NCBI GenBank assembly: GCA_965214115.1
Contig: CBDCAU010000003.1
Span: 186,001 to 250,000 of the forward strand
DNA length: 64,000 nucleotides
Direction of reading: 5' to 3'
Source of the DNA: Owenweeksia sp965214115
Lineage (GTDB): Bacteria; Bacteroidota; Bacteroidia; Flavobacteriales; Schleiferiaceae
Below are positions 23,058 to 31,758 of this stretch, piece by piece. A program made the translations under genes and the position numbers. The notes under the pieces are model-generated. The model saw nothing but the letters and a program-made list of their open reading frames with translations, searched no databases and was not told the DNA's origin. Position 1 is the stretch's first letter, and each line of letters opens with the position of its first letter.

Positions 23058-24497
23058 ATGCGGCGTCAGTTTGTCGGCAGCCTTTTCCTGCTGCTGCTCC
23101 TCAATTTCATCATCAAGCCCGTCTGGATTTTCGGCATAGACCTGACCGTTCAAAACCGCGTAGGTGCCTCAGAATATGGTATTTACACCGCCATTTTCAG
23201 CTTTTCGCTGATCCTGAACATCATCTTAGATTTGGGGCTTTCTCATTTTAACAATCGCGCCGTGGCTCGCGACTCCGCGCAAGTTTCCCGCAATTTTTCC
23301 CAGTTTGCTTCGCTCAAGATTTTGCTGTCTGCGGCTTATCTTTTTATTACCCTTTTCATTGGATTCTTCCTGGGTTACTCTCGGCAATTTTTCCTTTTGT
23401 TTTTCTTATTGTTAATCAATCAAATATTGGTCTCATTTATTCTATTTATTCGGTCTAATTTGGCGGGTTTGCATTTTTTTAAAAAAGATGCAATAATGAG
23501 TGTTTTTGATAAAGTTATGGTCATCATTCTCTGTGGGTTTTTGTTGTTCGGAAATGGCTTGGAAACTGAATTTACGGTGGCTTGGTTTGCGGGAGCGCAA
23601 TGTGTCAGTTCGGCCTTAGCCATTTTGTTAGGTGTTTTTTTTATAAAAAAAAATGTACCCGTTTTACATATAGAATTTTCATTTCAAAAAATCGCAAAAA
23701 ATCTAAAGGAAAGTTTGCCTTATGCTTTGTTGCTTTTGTTGATGGCACTTTATACCCGTGTGGACAGTATTATGATTCAACAAATTTCCGGTTCTTTTGA
23801 GACGGGAATTTATGCCCAAGCCTTCCGGCTTTTGGACATTTCCAACCAAGGCGGCTATTTGATGAGCGTGTTGTTGTTGCCGATTTTTGCGGGGCTTTTG
23901 GCGCGCCACGAATCGGTGAAACCCTTGGCGCAACTGGCTTTCAGTATGGTTTGGGTTGCTACTTTGGCACTTTCCGCGGCCGTGTATTTTGCGGCGGGCG
24001 ACCTGATGGAATTCCTCTACGCCGATCACGCGGAACTTTCCAAACCCATCATCAAATTATTGATAATCAGTACTATCGCTTTCGGAACGACTTTTATTTT
24101 CGGCACATTACTGACGGCCGCCGGAAGGCTGAAAACCCTGAACCGCGTGGCGGTGGGCGGGTTTCTTCTAAATATTGTAGTTAATTACTTATTGATTCCA
24201 AAATTTGGTGCGGAAGGTGCGGCGGTGGCTACCGTCGCCACTCAGTTTTTGACCGCGCTGGTACAGGCCGTCATCGCTTTTTCTGCCCTGGATTTTAGTT
24301 TTGAAAACGCCTTTTGGTACCGGCTGGTCGGGTTTTCCGCCACGGTTTTTTTGATGGGATTTTTGCTCAACCAACCCGCTTGGGACTGGCCCGTCCAGAT
24401 GCTTTCCACCTTTGGCATCGCGCTCGCGCTTTCGCTGCCCTTCGGCCTTTTCGATTGGAAAGCCGCAATACAACTCCTGCGCAGCCGTTTGGGGTGA
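23058..24497 (+). CDS. polysaccharide flippase (Wzx-like, MOP superfamily)
   Basis: A 479-residue integral membrane protein with about 12-14 helices. It begins MRRQFVGSLFLLLLLNFIIKPVWIFGIDLTVQNRVGASEYGIYTAIFSF, the typical start of oligosaccharide flippases, and has the late GTTFIFGTLLTAAGRLKTLNRVAVGGFLLNIVVNYLLIPKFGAEGAAVATVATQF. It should move lipid-linked oligosaccharide across the inner membrane. The frame extends upstream to 22806, but that part lies antisense in GT4; the start at 23058 follows a promoter box. It heads an operon with the Wzz-like and ligase genes. Confidence 0.9.
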   Translation: MRRQFVGSLFLLLLLNFIIKPVWIFGIDLTVQNRVGASEYGIYTAIFSFSLILNIILDLGLSHFNNRAVARDSAQVSRNFSQFASLKILLSAAYLFITLFIGFFLGYSRQFFLLFFLLLINQILVSFILFIRSNLAGLHFFKKDAIMSVFDKVMVIILCGFLLFGNGLETEFTVAWFAGAQCVSSALAILLGVFFIKKNVPVLHIEFSFQKIAKNLKESLPYALLLLLMALYTRVDSIMIQQISGSFETGIYAQAFRLLDISNQGGYLMSVLLLPIFAGLLARHESVKPLAQLAFSMVWVATLALSAAVYFAAGDLMEFLYADHAELSKPIIKLLIISTIAFGTTFIFGTLLTAAGRLKTLNRVAVGGFLLNIVVNYLLIPKFGAEGAAVATVATQFLTALVQAVIAFSALDFSFENAFWYRLVGFSATVFLMGFLLNQPAWDWPVQMLSTFGIALALSLPFGLFDWKAAIQLLRSRLG

Positions 24498-24559
24498 TTC
24501 GCCCCTCTTTTTTAGGGCGGCATTTGTCTATTTTTGCGCGAATTTTTTCAAACCATTTG

Positions 24560-25600
24560 ATGGAAAAAAAACAGGATCGGGATCGCTTTTTTGATTCTTC
24601 CAATTTGATCGTATATTTATATCAATGGCGCAAACCGCTGATTATCATAACGGTAGCGGCCGCTATTTTGGCAGCGGTTTTCAGTAGCCCCATTTTTATA
24701 GAGCCAAAGTACAAATCCACGGTAACGGTTTTCCCCACCACCACCAACTCGCTGGCCAAGGCGCTTTTGCCGCAGCAGTTCAGTTCGCGGGGCGCGGATA
24801 TTCTGGAATTTGGCGAGGAGGAGCAGGCGGAGCAACTGCTGCAAATCCTCAACTCCGACGAAATCCGCAGCCGCGTCATCGAAAAGTACAATCTGCTGCA
24901 TCATTACGACATAAAACCCGACGGCAAATATGCCCGCACGGAGCTTTATGATACCTACGACGATAATATATCTTTCCGGCGCACGGAATATATGTCCGTG
25001 GAAATCAACGTGATGGACACCGACCCCGACACGGCGGCGATGATGGCGAACGACATCAGCCTGTTTTTGGACGAGGCCAAAAACCGCATTCAAAAAGAGC
25101 GCGCGCAAAAGGGGCTGAGCATCATCGAAAAGGAATATGTGGCACTGAAAAAAGAGGTGGTGAATTACGAAGATTCGCTGACCCAACTGCGCTACCGGGG
25201 TGTGCACGATTATGAAACTCAATCCTCCGTGTTCAACGAACAATTGGCCACGGCCATCATCGAAAGCGGGCCGAACAGCGCGGCGGTAAAGGCCATCGAA
25301 GCGCGGCTGGACACCCTCGCCAAGTACGGCGGCACCTACGTTTCCTTGCGCGATGAGTTGCAATTTTTAAAGGAAGAACAGGTAAAATTGAAAACCAAAT
25401 TTGACCAAGCCAAAGTGGATGTTTCGGAAACGCTGCCCGCGTCTTTCACGGTGAATTCCGCTTTTCCGGCGGAGAAAAAATCCTATCCCACCCGCTGGCT
25501 CATCGTGATGCTGAGCGCGCTGGGCGCTTTTGTCATCACGCTCATCGTCATCTTGGTGATGGATACTTTGCGCCAGTCCAACAAAACCCGCGTGGGGTGA
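24560..25600 (+). CDS. Wzz-like polysaccharide chain-length determinant protein
   Basis: A 346-residue polysaccharide co-polymerase-like protein. It has an N-terminal membrane helix (KPLIIITVAAAILAAVFSSPIF, about 25-46), then the Wzz start IEPKYKSTVTVFPTTT, a long periplasmic domain with coiled coils at about 160-260 (AKNRIQKERAQKGLSIIEKEYVALKKEVVNYEDSL) and a second membrane helix near the end (WLIVMLSALGAFVITLIVILVMD). This two-helix topology sets chain length of O-antigen or exopolysaccharide. The start at 24560 is preferred over 24314, which lies inside the flippase. Its stop overlaps the next gene's GTG start (GTGA). Confidence 0.88.
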   Translation: MEKKQDRDRFFDSSNLIVYLYQWRKPLIIITVAAAILAAVFSSPIFIEPKYKSTVTVFPTTTNSLAKALLPQQFSSRGADILEFGEEEQAEQLLQILNSDEIRSRVIEKYNLLHHYDIKPDGKYARTELYDTYDDNISFRRTEYMSVEINVMDTDPDTAAMMANDISLFLDEAKNRIQKERAQKGLSIIEKEYVALKKEVVNYEDSLTQLRYRGVHDYETQSSVFNEQLATAIIESGPNSAAVKAIEARLDTLAKYGGTYVSLRDELQFLKEEQVKLKTKFDQAKVDVSETLPASFTVNSAFPAEKKSYPTRWLIVMLSALGAFVITLIVILVMDTLRQSNKTRVG

Positions 25601-27042
25601 AGGCGTTCCGTTTCCAGCAGCCCACGGCACGTTGGGTCATTTTGGCGGGCCTTTGTTTCAGCCTCCTCAACGTTGCTTTTATCGTTACCGAAAATTTTTG
25701 GGGATTGCTCATCCCATTCGCTTTGGCGCTGGTGGCCGCCATCGTTTTTGCGATGGACAAGGTGCTGCTGTTCCTCATCTTTTCCACCCCGCTTTCCATT
25801 TTTTATTTCAATGAAGAAATGCGGCTGGGCTTCACCCTGCCCACCGAGCCCATCCTTTTCGGGGTGATGCTGCTGTTCTTCGCCAAGATTTTGTACCGCG
25901 GCCATTTCGATCTGAAAGTAGTGCGCCACCCCCTTTCGCTGGCCATTTTGTTCCACTTGGTTTGGATGTTTTTCACCAGCTTCACCAGCGAGTTGCCGGT
26001 GGTCAGCTTCAAGATGCTGCTGGCGCGGCTGTGGTTCGTCTCCGTGTTTTTTTATCTGATGTCGCAGCTTTTTAAGAGGCGCAAACACATCGACCTGTTT
26101 TTTTGGCTCTACCTCATCCCTCTCTGCGGCGTGGTGATTTACACCTTATATATACACGCGCAGCACGGTTTCGACAAAGATGCCGCCGGCTGGGTGATGT
26201 TCCCCTTCTTTAAAGAACACACCAGCTACGGCGCGGTGCTGGCGATGTACATTCCCATCGCCTTTGCGTTCACTTTTTTTTATTATAAAAAGTTGAACGG
26301 CCGCGCGGCCAGTTTCGTGGTGCTGGCCATTTTACTGGCGGGGGTCATTTTTTCCTTCACGCGGGCAGCCTGGCTCAGCTTGGCGGTGGCGGTGGTGGCG
26401 ATGGTTTTGATCGTTTTGAAAACGCGCTTTTGGGTATTGTGCCTTTTGGCGGCGGCGGGCATCGGCGCGCTGGCCTACGCTTGGGACGACATCGAAAAAC
26501 GCCTGCAAAAAAACGAGGCCGTGAGCAGCGACAACCTCACCGAGCACGTGGAATCTATCTCCAACATCAGCACCGACCCCAGCAACTTGGAGCGCATCAA
26601 CCGCTGGAAAAGCGCCTTGCGGATGTTTGCGGAAAAACCCGTGCTGGGCCACGGGCCGGGCACCTATATGTTTCTGTACGCGCCTTACCAGAAGCCCTAT
26701 GAAAAAACCATCATCAGTACCAACGCGGGCGATTCGGGCAATGCCCACAGCGAGTACATCGGGCCGCTTGCCGAATCCGGGGTTTTGGGGATGTTGAGCA
26801 TCGTTTTGATTGTAGTCGCCAGCGTTTTTACGGGCATCCGCGCTTATTATACACTGGCCGACCCCAAGCTGAAACTTATCGCCTTGGCCGCTTTAATGGG
26901 ATTGATTACCTACTGGACGCACGGTTTTTTGAACAATTTCTTGGAGATGGACAAAGCGGCCTGCCCCGTTTGGGGATTTTCGGCGCTTTTGGTGGTCTTG
27001 GAAACTTATTATCAAAAAACGTTTGACAAGTCTATTTCGTAA
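25597..27042 (+). CDS. O-antigen ligase/polymerase family protein
   Basis: A 481-residue membrane protein with about 10-12 helices, starting on GTG at 25597, which overlaps the Wzz-like gene. The Wzy_C (O-antigen ligase) signature lies in the late periplasmic loop: RINRWKSALRMFAEKPVLGHGPGTYMFLYAPYQ, with NAHSEYIGPLAESGVLGML just after it. An internal FSFTRAAWLSLAVAVVAM is also typical. It would polymerise repeat units or attach the finished chain to its carrier. It is the last gene of the flippase-Wzz-ligase operon. Confidence 0.88.
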   Translation: MKAFRFQQPTARWVILAGLCFSLLNVAFIVTENFWGLLIPFALALVAAIVFAMDKVLLFLIFSTPLSIFYFNEEMRLGFTLPTEPILFGVMLLFFAKILYRGHFDLKVVRHPLSLAILFHLVWMFFTSFTSELPVVSFKMLLARLWFVSVFFYLMSQLFKRRKHIDLFFWLYLIPLCGVVIYTLYIHAQHGFDKDAAGWVMFPFFKEHTSYGAVLAMYIPIAFAFTFFYYKKLNGRAASFVVLAILLAGVIFSFTRAAWLSLAVAVVAMVLIVLKTRFWVLCLLAAAGIGALAYAWDDIEKRLQKNEAVSSDNLTEHVESISNISTDPSNLERINRWKSALRMFAEKPVLGHGPGTYMFLYAPYQKPYEKTIISTNAGDSGNAHSEYIGPLAESGVLGMLSIVLIVVASVFTGIRAYYTLADPKLKLIALAALMGLITYWTHGFLNNFLEMDKAACPVWGFSALLVVLETYYQKTFDKSIS

Positions 27043-27185
27043 TTCGTCATTTAGTTGATAATCAGTTTGTTATCAATTAGGTAGAATACGGTTTGCGCAT
27101 AAAATTTTTAACGTAAATCTGTAGAGGGATTCCAAAAATTCCAAAAATCTGTTTCGATGTTCTTTTATTTCCAGCAAGCAAAAAA

Positions 27186-28100
27186 TCATTGGCCCAAAAG
27201 CCTCCGCAGCCCCTGCACCTCCCGATATTTCTTTTTAGCTTCCTCCGCCGGGCTGCCAAAATAATTTTGCCCGCCCGCCAAACTTTTGGAAACCCCAGAT
27301 TGCGCATAAACCACCGCCCCCGCGCCAATCGTGATGCCGCTGGTAACGCCCACTTGCCCCCACATCGTCACGTTATCTTCAATAATAGTGCAGCCAGCAA
27401 TTCCCACTTGGGCGGCAAAGAGGCAATTTTTTCCAATCTTCGTATCGTGGCCGATTTGGCAAAGGTTGTCAATTTTCGTCCCTTCGCCGATGCGGGTAAC
27501 GCCGCTCACGCCCTTGTCAATCGTACAGTTCGCGCCGATTTCCACCTCGTTTTCAATCACCACGCGGCCACCAGATTTCAGGCGGTCGTAGCCCGTTTCC
27601 CTTTTTTTATAATAAAAAGCGTGGGAACCGATCACCGTGTTGGCGTGAATAATCACGTTATCGCCAATCTCACAATTATCATAAATAGAAACATTGCTGT
27701 GGATGAGACAGTTGCGCCCAATCTTGACATTTTTCCCAACAAAACAATTCGGTTGAATGATGGAATTTTCGCCGATTTTCAAATCATCAGCAATAGCAGA
27801 ATTGGCAGATTCAAACGGTCGGAATTTTTCCGTCAATCGGTTGAAATCCCGAAAGGGGTCATCCGAAATCAGAATCGCCTTTCCGGCGGGAACTTCTACT
27901 TTTTTATTGATAAGAACAGTAGTGGCCGCCGATTGCAGCGCTTTGTCGTAATATTTGGGATGATCCACGAAAACCAAATCGCCAACGTCCACCACGTGGA
28001 TTTCGTTGATGCCCAAGATTTCGTGGTCGGGATTCCCCGTGGATTCGCAGCCCAAAAACTCCTCGATTTCCGCAAGGGAATAAGCGCGCGGGAACTTCAT
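27186..28100 (-). CDS. lpxD: UDP-3-O-acylglucosamine N-acyltransferase-like protein (LpxD family)
   Basis: A 304-residue left-handed beta-helix acyltransferase. The N-terminal uridine-binding domain is at about 1-100. Hexapeptide repeats follow at about 105-260 (IQPNCFVGKNVKIGRNCLIHSNVSIYDNCEIGDNVIIHANTVIG, KIDNLCQIGHDTKIGKNCLFAAQVGIAGCTIIEDNV), with the histidine of QIGHDTKIG as the likely catalytic base. LpxD adds the second acyl chain in lipid A synthesis. The C-terminal helix is short. Bacteroidota often encode two LpxD-like proteins, and the copy next to efp may be the second one, so its substrate is less certain. ATGA overlap with efp. Confidence 0.88.
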   Translation of the reverse strand: MKFPRAYSLAEIEEFLGCESTGNPDHEILGINEIHVVDVGDLVFVDHPKYYDKALQSAATTVLINKKVEVPAGKAILISDDPFRDFNRLTEKFRPFESANSAIADDLKIGENSIIQPNCFVGKNVKIGRNCLIHSNVSIYDNCEIGDNVIIHANTVIGSHAFYYKKRETGYDRLKSGGRVVIENEVEIGANCTIDKGVSGVTRIGEGTKIDNLCQIGHDTKIGKNCLFAAQVGIAGCTIIEDNVTMWGQVGVTSGITIGAGAVVYAQSGVSKSLAGGQNYFGSPAEEAKKKYREVQGLRRLLGQ

Positions 28101-28663
28101 TCTTTCGCCCGTTCCTTGTATTCGCCGGTGGCCGTCTCCACCACTATTTTCTCACCTTGTTCGATGAAGAGTGGTACGCGGACTTCCGCGCCGCTTTCCA
28201 CGGTGGCCGGTTTCAGCGTGTTGGTGGCCGTGTCGCCTTTGATGCCCGGCTCGGTGTAGGTGATTTCCACCGTCACTTTTTGAGGTAGCTCGCACGTCAG
28301 CGGCCGCCCTTCGTCCGCGTGGAAAAGCACGTTGCATTCCATCCCTTCCTTCAAAAATTGCGGTGCGTTGATCAGTTCTTTGGCGATTTGGATTTGGTTG
28401 TAATCCTCCATATTCATAAAATGGTAGCCGCTGGGGTCGTCGTATAAAAATTGGTAGGTGCGGTTCTCGATGCGGATTTCGTCGAGCTTGGCGCTGCCGC
28501 CAAAGGTGTGTTCCAAGATGCGGCCCGTGTCCAGATTGCGCATTTTGGTGCGCACAAAGGCCGGCCCCTTGCCGGGTTTTACGTGCAGGAATTCAATAAT
28601 TTGGTGGGGCGCATTGCTGTAAGTGATACACAGCCCATTGCGGATGTCGGAAACGTTTGCCAT
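28097..28663 (-). CDS. efp: elongation factor P
   Basis: A 188-residue EF-P of full length with three beta-barrel domains. Domain I holds the modified-lysine loop KPGKGPAFVRTKMRN; the family continues with YQFLYDDPSGYHFMNMEDYNQIQI and ends with IKGDTATNTLKPATVESGAEVRVPLFIEQGEKIVVETATGEYKERAKE. EF-P relieves ribosome stalling at polyproline stretches. A TACCTTTG promoter box lies about 20 nt upstream, and lpxD overlaps downstream. The 254-bp gap up to the protease gene contains only this promoter. Confidence 0.97.
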   Translation of the reverse strand: MANVSDIRNGLCITYSNAPHQIIEFLHVKPGKGPAFVRTKMRNLDTGRILEHTFGGSAKLDEIRIENRTYQFLYDDPSGYHFMNMEDYNQIQIAKELINAPQFLKEGMECNVLFHADEGRPLTCELPQKVTVEITYTEPGIKGDTATNTLKPATVESGAEVRVPLFIEQGEKIVVETATGEYKERAKE

Positions 28664-28683
28664 TTATTTTTTGGGATTTTCGG

Positions 28684-28691
28684 CAAAGGTA
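28684..28691 (-). promoter_or_regulatory. TAnnTTTG promoter box for efp-lpxD
   Basis: TACCTTTG on the minus strand, 20 nt before the efp start. I see nothing else recognisable in the 254-bp gap 28664-28917. Confidence 0.55.
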
Positions 28692-28917
28692 AAGTTTGGC
28701 AATCATTGCCCCGGCGGGGAAGCAGTTGGCCGTCGGCAGAAACGAAATGCCGATGCGCCGTCTTTAGGTATGGGCAGCGAAAAGTTTGCGATATGATTTT
28801 TAATTTTTTGCAAAACCATTGAAATTTCTCCCCCCACATTTTCAGTAATGAGCAGCTGTTCCACGATGGGAAATTTTTGGTTGGAAGGATAGGGGGGAGG
28901 CGCGCCATTGGCGAAGG

Positions 28918-30498
28918 CTAATTTCCAACCACCTCTTTCTCAAACGATTCCACTGCCTTCTGCACCGTCGGGTCAAAGGGGGCGTAGATTTTTATCAAAG
29001 CTGTATTGCCAAAAAGATTGTACCCGATAAACGATTTCACCCGCGCTTTTATCAAGTTTTGGGTTTCCTCATTTTGTTGCAAAAGCCTTTCAGTATTTCT
29101 GCCGAAAAATTCCCTTAAAAGAGCATCTGAAATCGTATAATTTTCGATGAAATTTTGTTCGCTGTAGCGGGATAATTCCGCGCGGTTTTTATCTACAAAA
29201 TCAAACGAACTTTGATCGAGATTGGCCATCAGCGAAAGGTGGTATAAAATGGCGGCCGCTCGGCTGGTGTCGCGCGGCACTTCGATGTCGGGGACGATGC
29301 CACCGCCGCCTTCCAAAATGCGCCCGCCGAGGCTGCGATACACATTTTTTTGTAGGCTGTCTTGTGAAAGTCCGGCGCCGTCGAAGCCGCTTTTTTCAAG
29401 ATAATTTTGGTCGTATTCTTCAAAGGGTTTTTGGATGCTGCGGCCGCTGGGCGTGTAGTAGCGACGGGTGGTCAGCCGGATTTTGCTGCCGTCGGCCAAG
29501 GTCATTTCCTCTTGCACCAAGCCTTTGCCGAAGCTGCGGCGGCCGACAATCCAGCCGCGGTCGTTGTCTTGGATGGCGCCCGCCACGATTTCGCTGGCCG
29601 AGGCCGAACCTTCATTTATCAAAACCGCCACTTTTCCTTTTTCAAACTGGCCGCGCCGCGTGGCTTCGATGGTGCGTTTGTCGCCCTCGCGGTCTTTGGT
29701 GAAAACGATGAGTTCGTCATCCTCTAAAAACTCATCGGCCACACTTTCGGCCACGGAAAGCAAGCCACCGGGGTTGTCGCGCAAATCCAAAATCAATTGT
29801 TTCGCACCTTGCTTTTTCAAATCGTAAATCGCTTTACTGATTTCTTCGCTGGCATTTTGCGAAAATCGTATCAATTTAATGTACCCAGTTTTATCATTTA
29901 ATATGAAAGAAGATTGCACACTTTTTAATGGGATATTTCCGCGTTTTATGGTCAATAATTCCGTGTCTTTTTCCATTGGATGATAGACACTCAAATTGAC
30001 GCGGCTACCGGATTTTCCTTTTAAAGTGTTGACGATTTTGGTGGTGGTCAAATCATCGCCGAAAAGTTCGGTGTCGCCAGCCATCAAAATGCGGTCGCCG
30101 GCCTTTATTCCCGCTTTTTCGCTCGGCCCGTTTTCGATGACGCGGATGACCGTCAGCGTGTCTTTGTAAATCTTGAACTCGATGCCCACGCCCTCAAAAC
30201 TGCCGCGTACGGATTCTTCGTTGGCCGCAACTTGCTCCAAGGGAATGTAGGTGCTGTGCGGGTCAAGTTTTCGCAGGAGATTGGTGATGGTCAAATCCAA
30301 CAGACTGTCGGTGTTCATCTCATCAACGTACTCGTAATCAATGTAGTTGATAATTTGGCGGAGCTTGTTTTCGCGGGATTCAGTTTCACTGAGCGCCAGA
30401 GTCTTGGCCGGAAAATCAAAGAAAATCCCAATGCAAATGCCCGCCAAAAGCGCGAGGCTGAGAAAAATGGGGTAGAGTATTTTGATGGAGGTTTTCAA
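28918..30498 (-). CDS. S41-family C-terminal processing peptidase
   Basis: A membrane-anchored serine protease of about 526 residues: N-terminal helix (ILYPIFLSLALLAGICIGIFF), PDZ domain at about 95-180 (GVGIEFKIYKDTLTVIRVIENGPSEKAGIKAGDRILMAGD) and the S41 protease core with LILDLRDNPGGLL, the nucleophile segment GSASASEIVAGA and RSFGKGLVQ. The Ser and Lys of the catalytic dyad are present. It cleaves C-termini of periplasmic proteins. I chose TTG at 30498, just before KTSIKILYP; the ATG at 30552 would add 18 residues encoded by a REP element (P1 at 30514-30533). Confidence 0.9.
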   Translation of the reverse strand: MKTSIKILYPIFLSLALLAGICIGIFFDFPAKTLALSETESRENKLRQIINYIDYEYVDEMNTDSLLDLTITNLLRKLDPHSTYIPLEQVAANEESVRGSFEGVGIEFKIYKDTLTVIRVIENGPSEKAGIKAGDRILMAGDTELFGDDLTTTKIVNTLKGKSGSRVNLSVYHPMEKDTELLTIKRGNIPLKSVQSSFILNDKTGYIKLIRFSQNASEEISKAIYDLKKQGAKQLILDLRDNPGGLLSVAESVADEFLEDDELIVFTKDREGDKRTIEATRRGQFEKGKVAVLINEGSASASEIVAGAIQDNDRGWIVGRRSFGKGLVQEEMTLADGSKIRLTTRRYYTPSGRSIQKPFEEYDQNYLEKSGFDGAGLSQDSLQKNVYRSLGGRILEGGGGIVPDIEVPRDTSRAAAILYHLSLMANLDQSSFDFVDKNRAELSRYSEQNFIENYTISDALLREFFGRNTERLLQQNEETQNLIKARVKSFIGYNLFGNTALIKIYAPFDPTVQKAVESFEKEVVGN

Positions 30499-30513
30499 AT
30501 GAATTTCAAATTT

Positions 30514-30672
30514 CCGACGGTTGAAACCGTCGGTTGGATAATTGTGTCGCAACCCACGGTTTCATCCGTGAGTATATCAAAAGTTTTGTTCCAATTTAGT
30601 ATCAAAAATTTTCCGACGGTTGAAACCGTCAGTTGGGAGGTTAGTGGCGCAACCCACGGTTTCAACCGTGGG
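30514..30672. repeat. REP-like palindromes, two doublets at about 100-bp period
   Basis: Four 20-bp palindromes lie at 30514-30533 (CCGACGGTTGAAACCGTCGG), 30553-30572 (CCCACGGTTTCATCCGTGAG), 30613-30632 and 30653-30672 (CCCACGGTTTCAACCGTGGG). The first and third are one type, the second and fourth another. The doublets repeat at 99-100 bp, with GCAA before each second element. Such elements elsewhere are moved by RAYT transposases; none is encoded in this window. Confidence 0.8.
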
Positions 30673-31111
30673 ATTGCCTAAAATCGCCCGTATCAATATC
30701 CTCAATCTGTGCAATTTCCACGCCCGCCCTTTTTAAAAACGGCAAGCCGCTGTGGTCTTTGTAACGCTGGATGTACACCAATCGTTTGATGCCGGCTTGG
30801 TGGATGAGCTTGCTGCAATCTTTGCAGGGCGACATCGTGAGGTAGAGCGTGGCGTCCTCGCCGTTGGCGGTGCTGCGGGCGAGTTTCAAAATAGCATTGG
30901 CCTCGGCGTGCAGGACGTACCATTTGGTGGCGCCGTTTTCATCTTCACACACATTTTCAAACCCACTGGGCGTACCGTTGTAGCCATCGGAAATAATCAT
31001 CCGCTCCTTGACGATAAGCGCGCCCACTTGCCTACGTTTGCAGTAGGAAAGCTTGGCCCATTCGCGCGCCATCCGCAGGTAGGCGATGTCGTATTTGCGT
31101 TGTTTTTCGAT
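30662..31111 (-). CDS. dCMP deaminase family protein, likely ATC start
   Basis: Deoxycytidylate deaminase, which makes dUMP for thymidylate synthesis. The zinc site is complete: HAEANAIL and SPCKDCSKLIHQAG. Other signatures are MAREWAKLSYCKRRQVGALIVKERMIISDGYNGTP. The family usually has about 13 residues before MAREW, and the frame upstream indeed reads EKQRKYDIAYLR, preceded by ATC at 31111 with no ATG, GTG or TTG. This ATC lies 4 nt after a CATCTTTG box. The internal ATG at 31072 is the conservative alternative. The stop codon TGA comes from within a REP palindrome, so the last residues (QSHG) are repeat-encoded. Confidence 0.9.
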   Translation of the reverse strand: MEKQRKYDIAYLRMAREWAKLSYCKRRQVGALIVKERMIISDGYNGTPSGFENVCEDENGATKWYVLHAEANAILKLARSTANGEDATLYLTMSPCKDCSKLIHQAGIKRLVYIQRYKDHSGLPFLKRAGVEIAQIEDIDTGDFRQSHG

Positions 31112-31115
31112 AGGG

Positions 31116-31123
31116 CAAAGATG
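31116..31123 (-). promoter_or_regulatory. CATCTTTG promoter-like box, 4 nt before the ATC start
   Basis: A 7-of-8 match to TAnnTTTG on the minus strand. It is followed by CCCT and then by the ATC codon that begins the conserved dCMP deaminase N-terminus. Confidence 0.4.
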
Positions 31124-31145
31124 GGGCGGAAATGGCGGAAAGTGG

Positions 31146-31153
31146 TATTTTTG
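31146..31153 (+). promoter_or_regulatory. TAnnTTTG promoter box for the ParE module at 31.2 kb
   Basis: TATTTTTG, 14 nt before the antitoxin-like start at 31168 and divergent from the dCMP deaminase promoter. Confidence 0.45.
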
Positions 31154-31167
31154 GAAAAATTACAATT

Positions 31168-31395
31168 ATGGATTTAGCCACTCGAAAAATTGAATTTGTG
31201 CAGCATTTTCTCGAAATTTCAGATGAACAACAGCTTGAAAAACTGGAAGATATACTCTATTCAGACGATTTTGGCAAAAGCCTGAAACCAATGAGTCTCA
31301 AAGAATTTTACGATGGCATTGACCAAGCAAAAAACGATGCCAAAAATGGGAGGTATAAAAGCGTGGAGGAATTGCTTGAGCCTTATGAAAAATGA
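31168..31395 (+). CDS. small antitoxin-like protein
   Basis: A 75-residue protein (MDLATRKIEFVQHFLEISDEQQLEKLEDILYSDDFG...). Its sequence is acidic and helical, and it ends with ESVEELLEPYEK-like residues (KSVEELLEPYEK), a common antitoxin C-terminus that wraps ParE toxins. No DNA-binding domain is obvious. The stop overlaps the ParE-like start (ATGA). The start at 31168 is preferred over 31132 because a TATTTTTG promoter box lies between the two. Confidence 0.75.
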   Translation: MDLATRKIEFVQHFLEISDEQQLEKLEDILYSDDFGKSLKPMSLKEFYDGIDQAKNDAKNGRYKSVEELLEPYEK

Positions 31396-31718
31396 ATTTC
31401 TATATCAAATGGACGGACTATGCGGACGGAAAACTGTGGGAAATATTTGAACACGTAAAGCAAGAGGCGGGGGAAAACACCGCACATTATGTGCGCGCAA
31501 GCATCCTACGAAAGACGCTATTTCTGCATAAACATCCTTTTACAGGCCATCCGGAAAAACTCCTGCAAGACCAGCCCGAAACCTACCGTTTCGTATTGAA
31601 ATGGCGCTATAAGATTATCTATTGGGTGGAAGAGGAAAATTCTAAAGTCTTTATCGCCAACGTTTTCCACACCCGCCAGCATCCCTCTAAACTCAGAGCT
31701 TTTTTGAGAGGTAGTTAA
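31392..31718 (+). CDS. RelE/ParE-family toxin
   Basis: A 108-residue RelE/ParE-superfamily protein: IKWTDYADGKLWEIFEHVKQEAGENTAHYVRASILRKTLFLHKHPFTGHPEKLL, then YRFVLKWRYKIIYWVEEENSKVFIANVFHTRQHPSKL. The closing VFHTRQHPSKL is the typical last strand (VxxxRqxP). It overlaps its antitoxin-like gene by 4 bp. This is the second such module in the window; the proteins differ clearly from those at 16.7-17.2 kb. Confidence 0.88.
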   Translation: MNFYIKWTDYADGKLWEIFEHVKQEAGENTAHYVRASILRKTLFLHKHPFTGHPEKLLQDQPETYRFVLKWRYKIIYWVEEENSKVFIANVFHTRQHPSKLRAFLRGS

Positions 31719-31758
31719 CTTGTGATTGCTCATAATCACCAATTAAAATCCCATTTTT

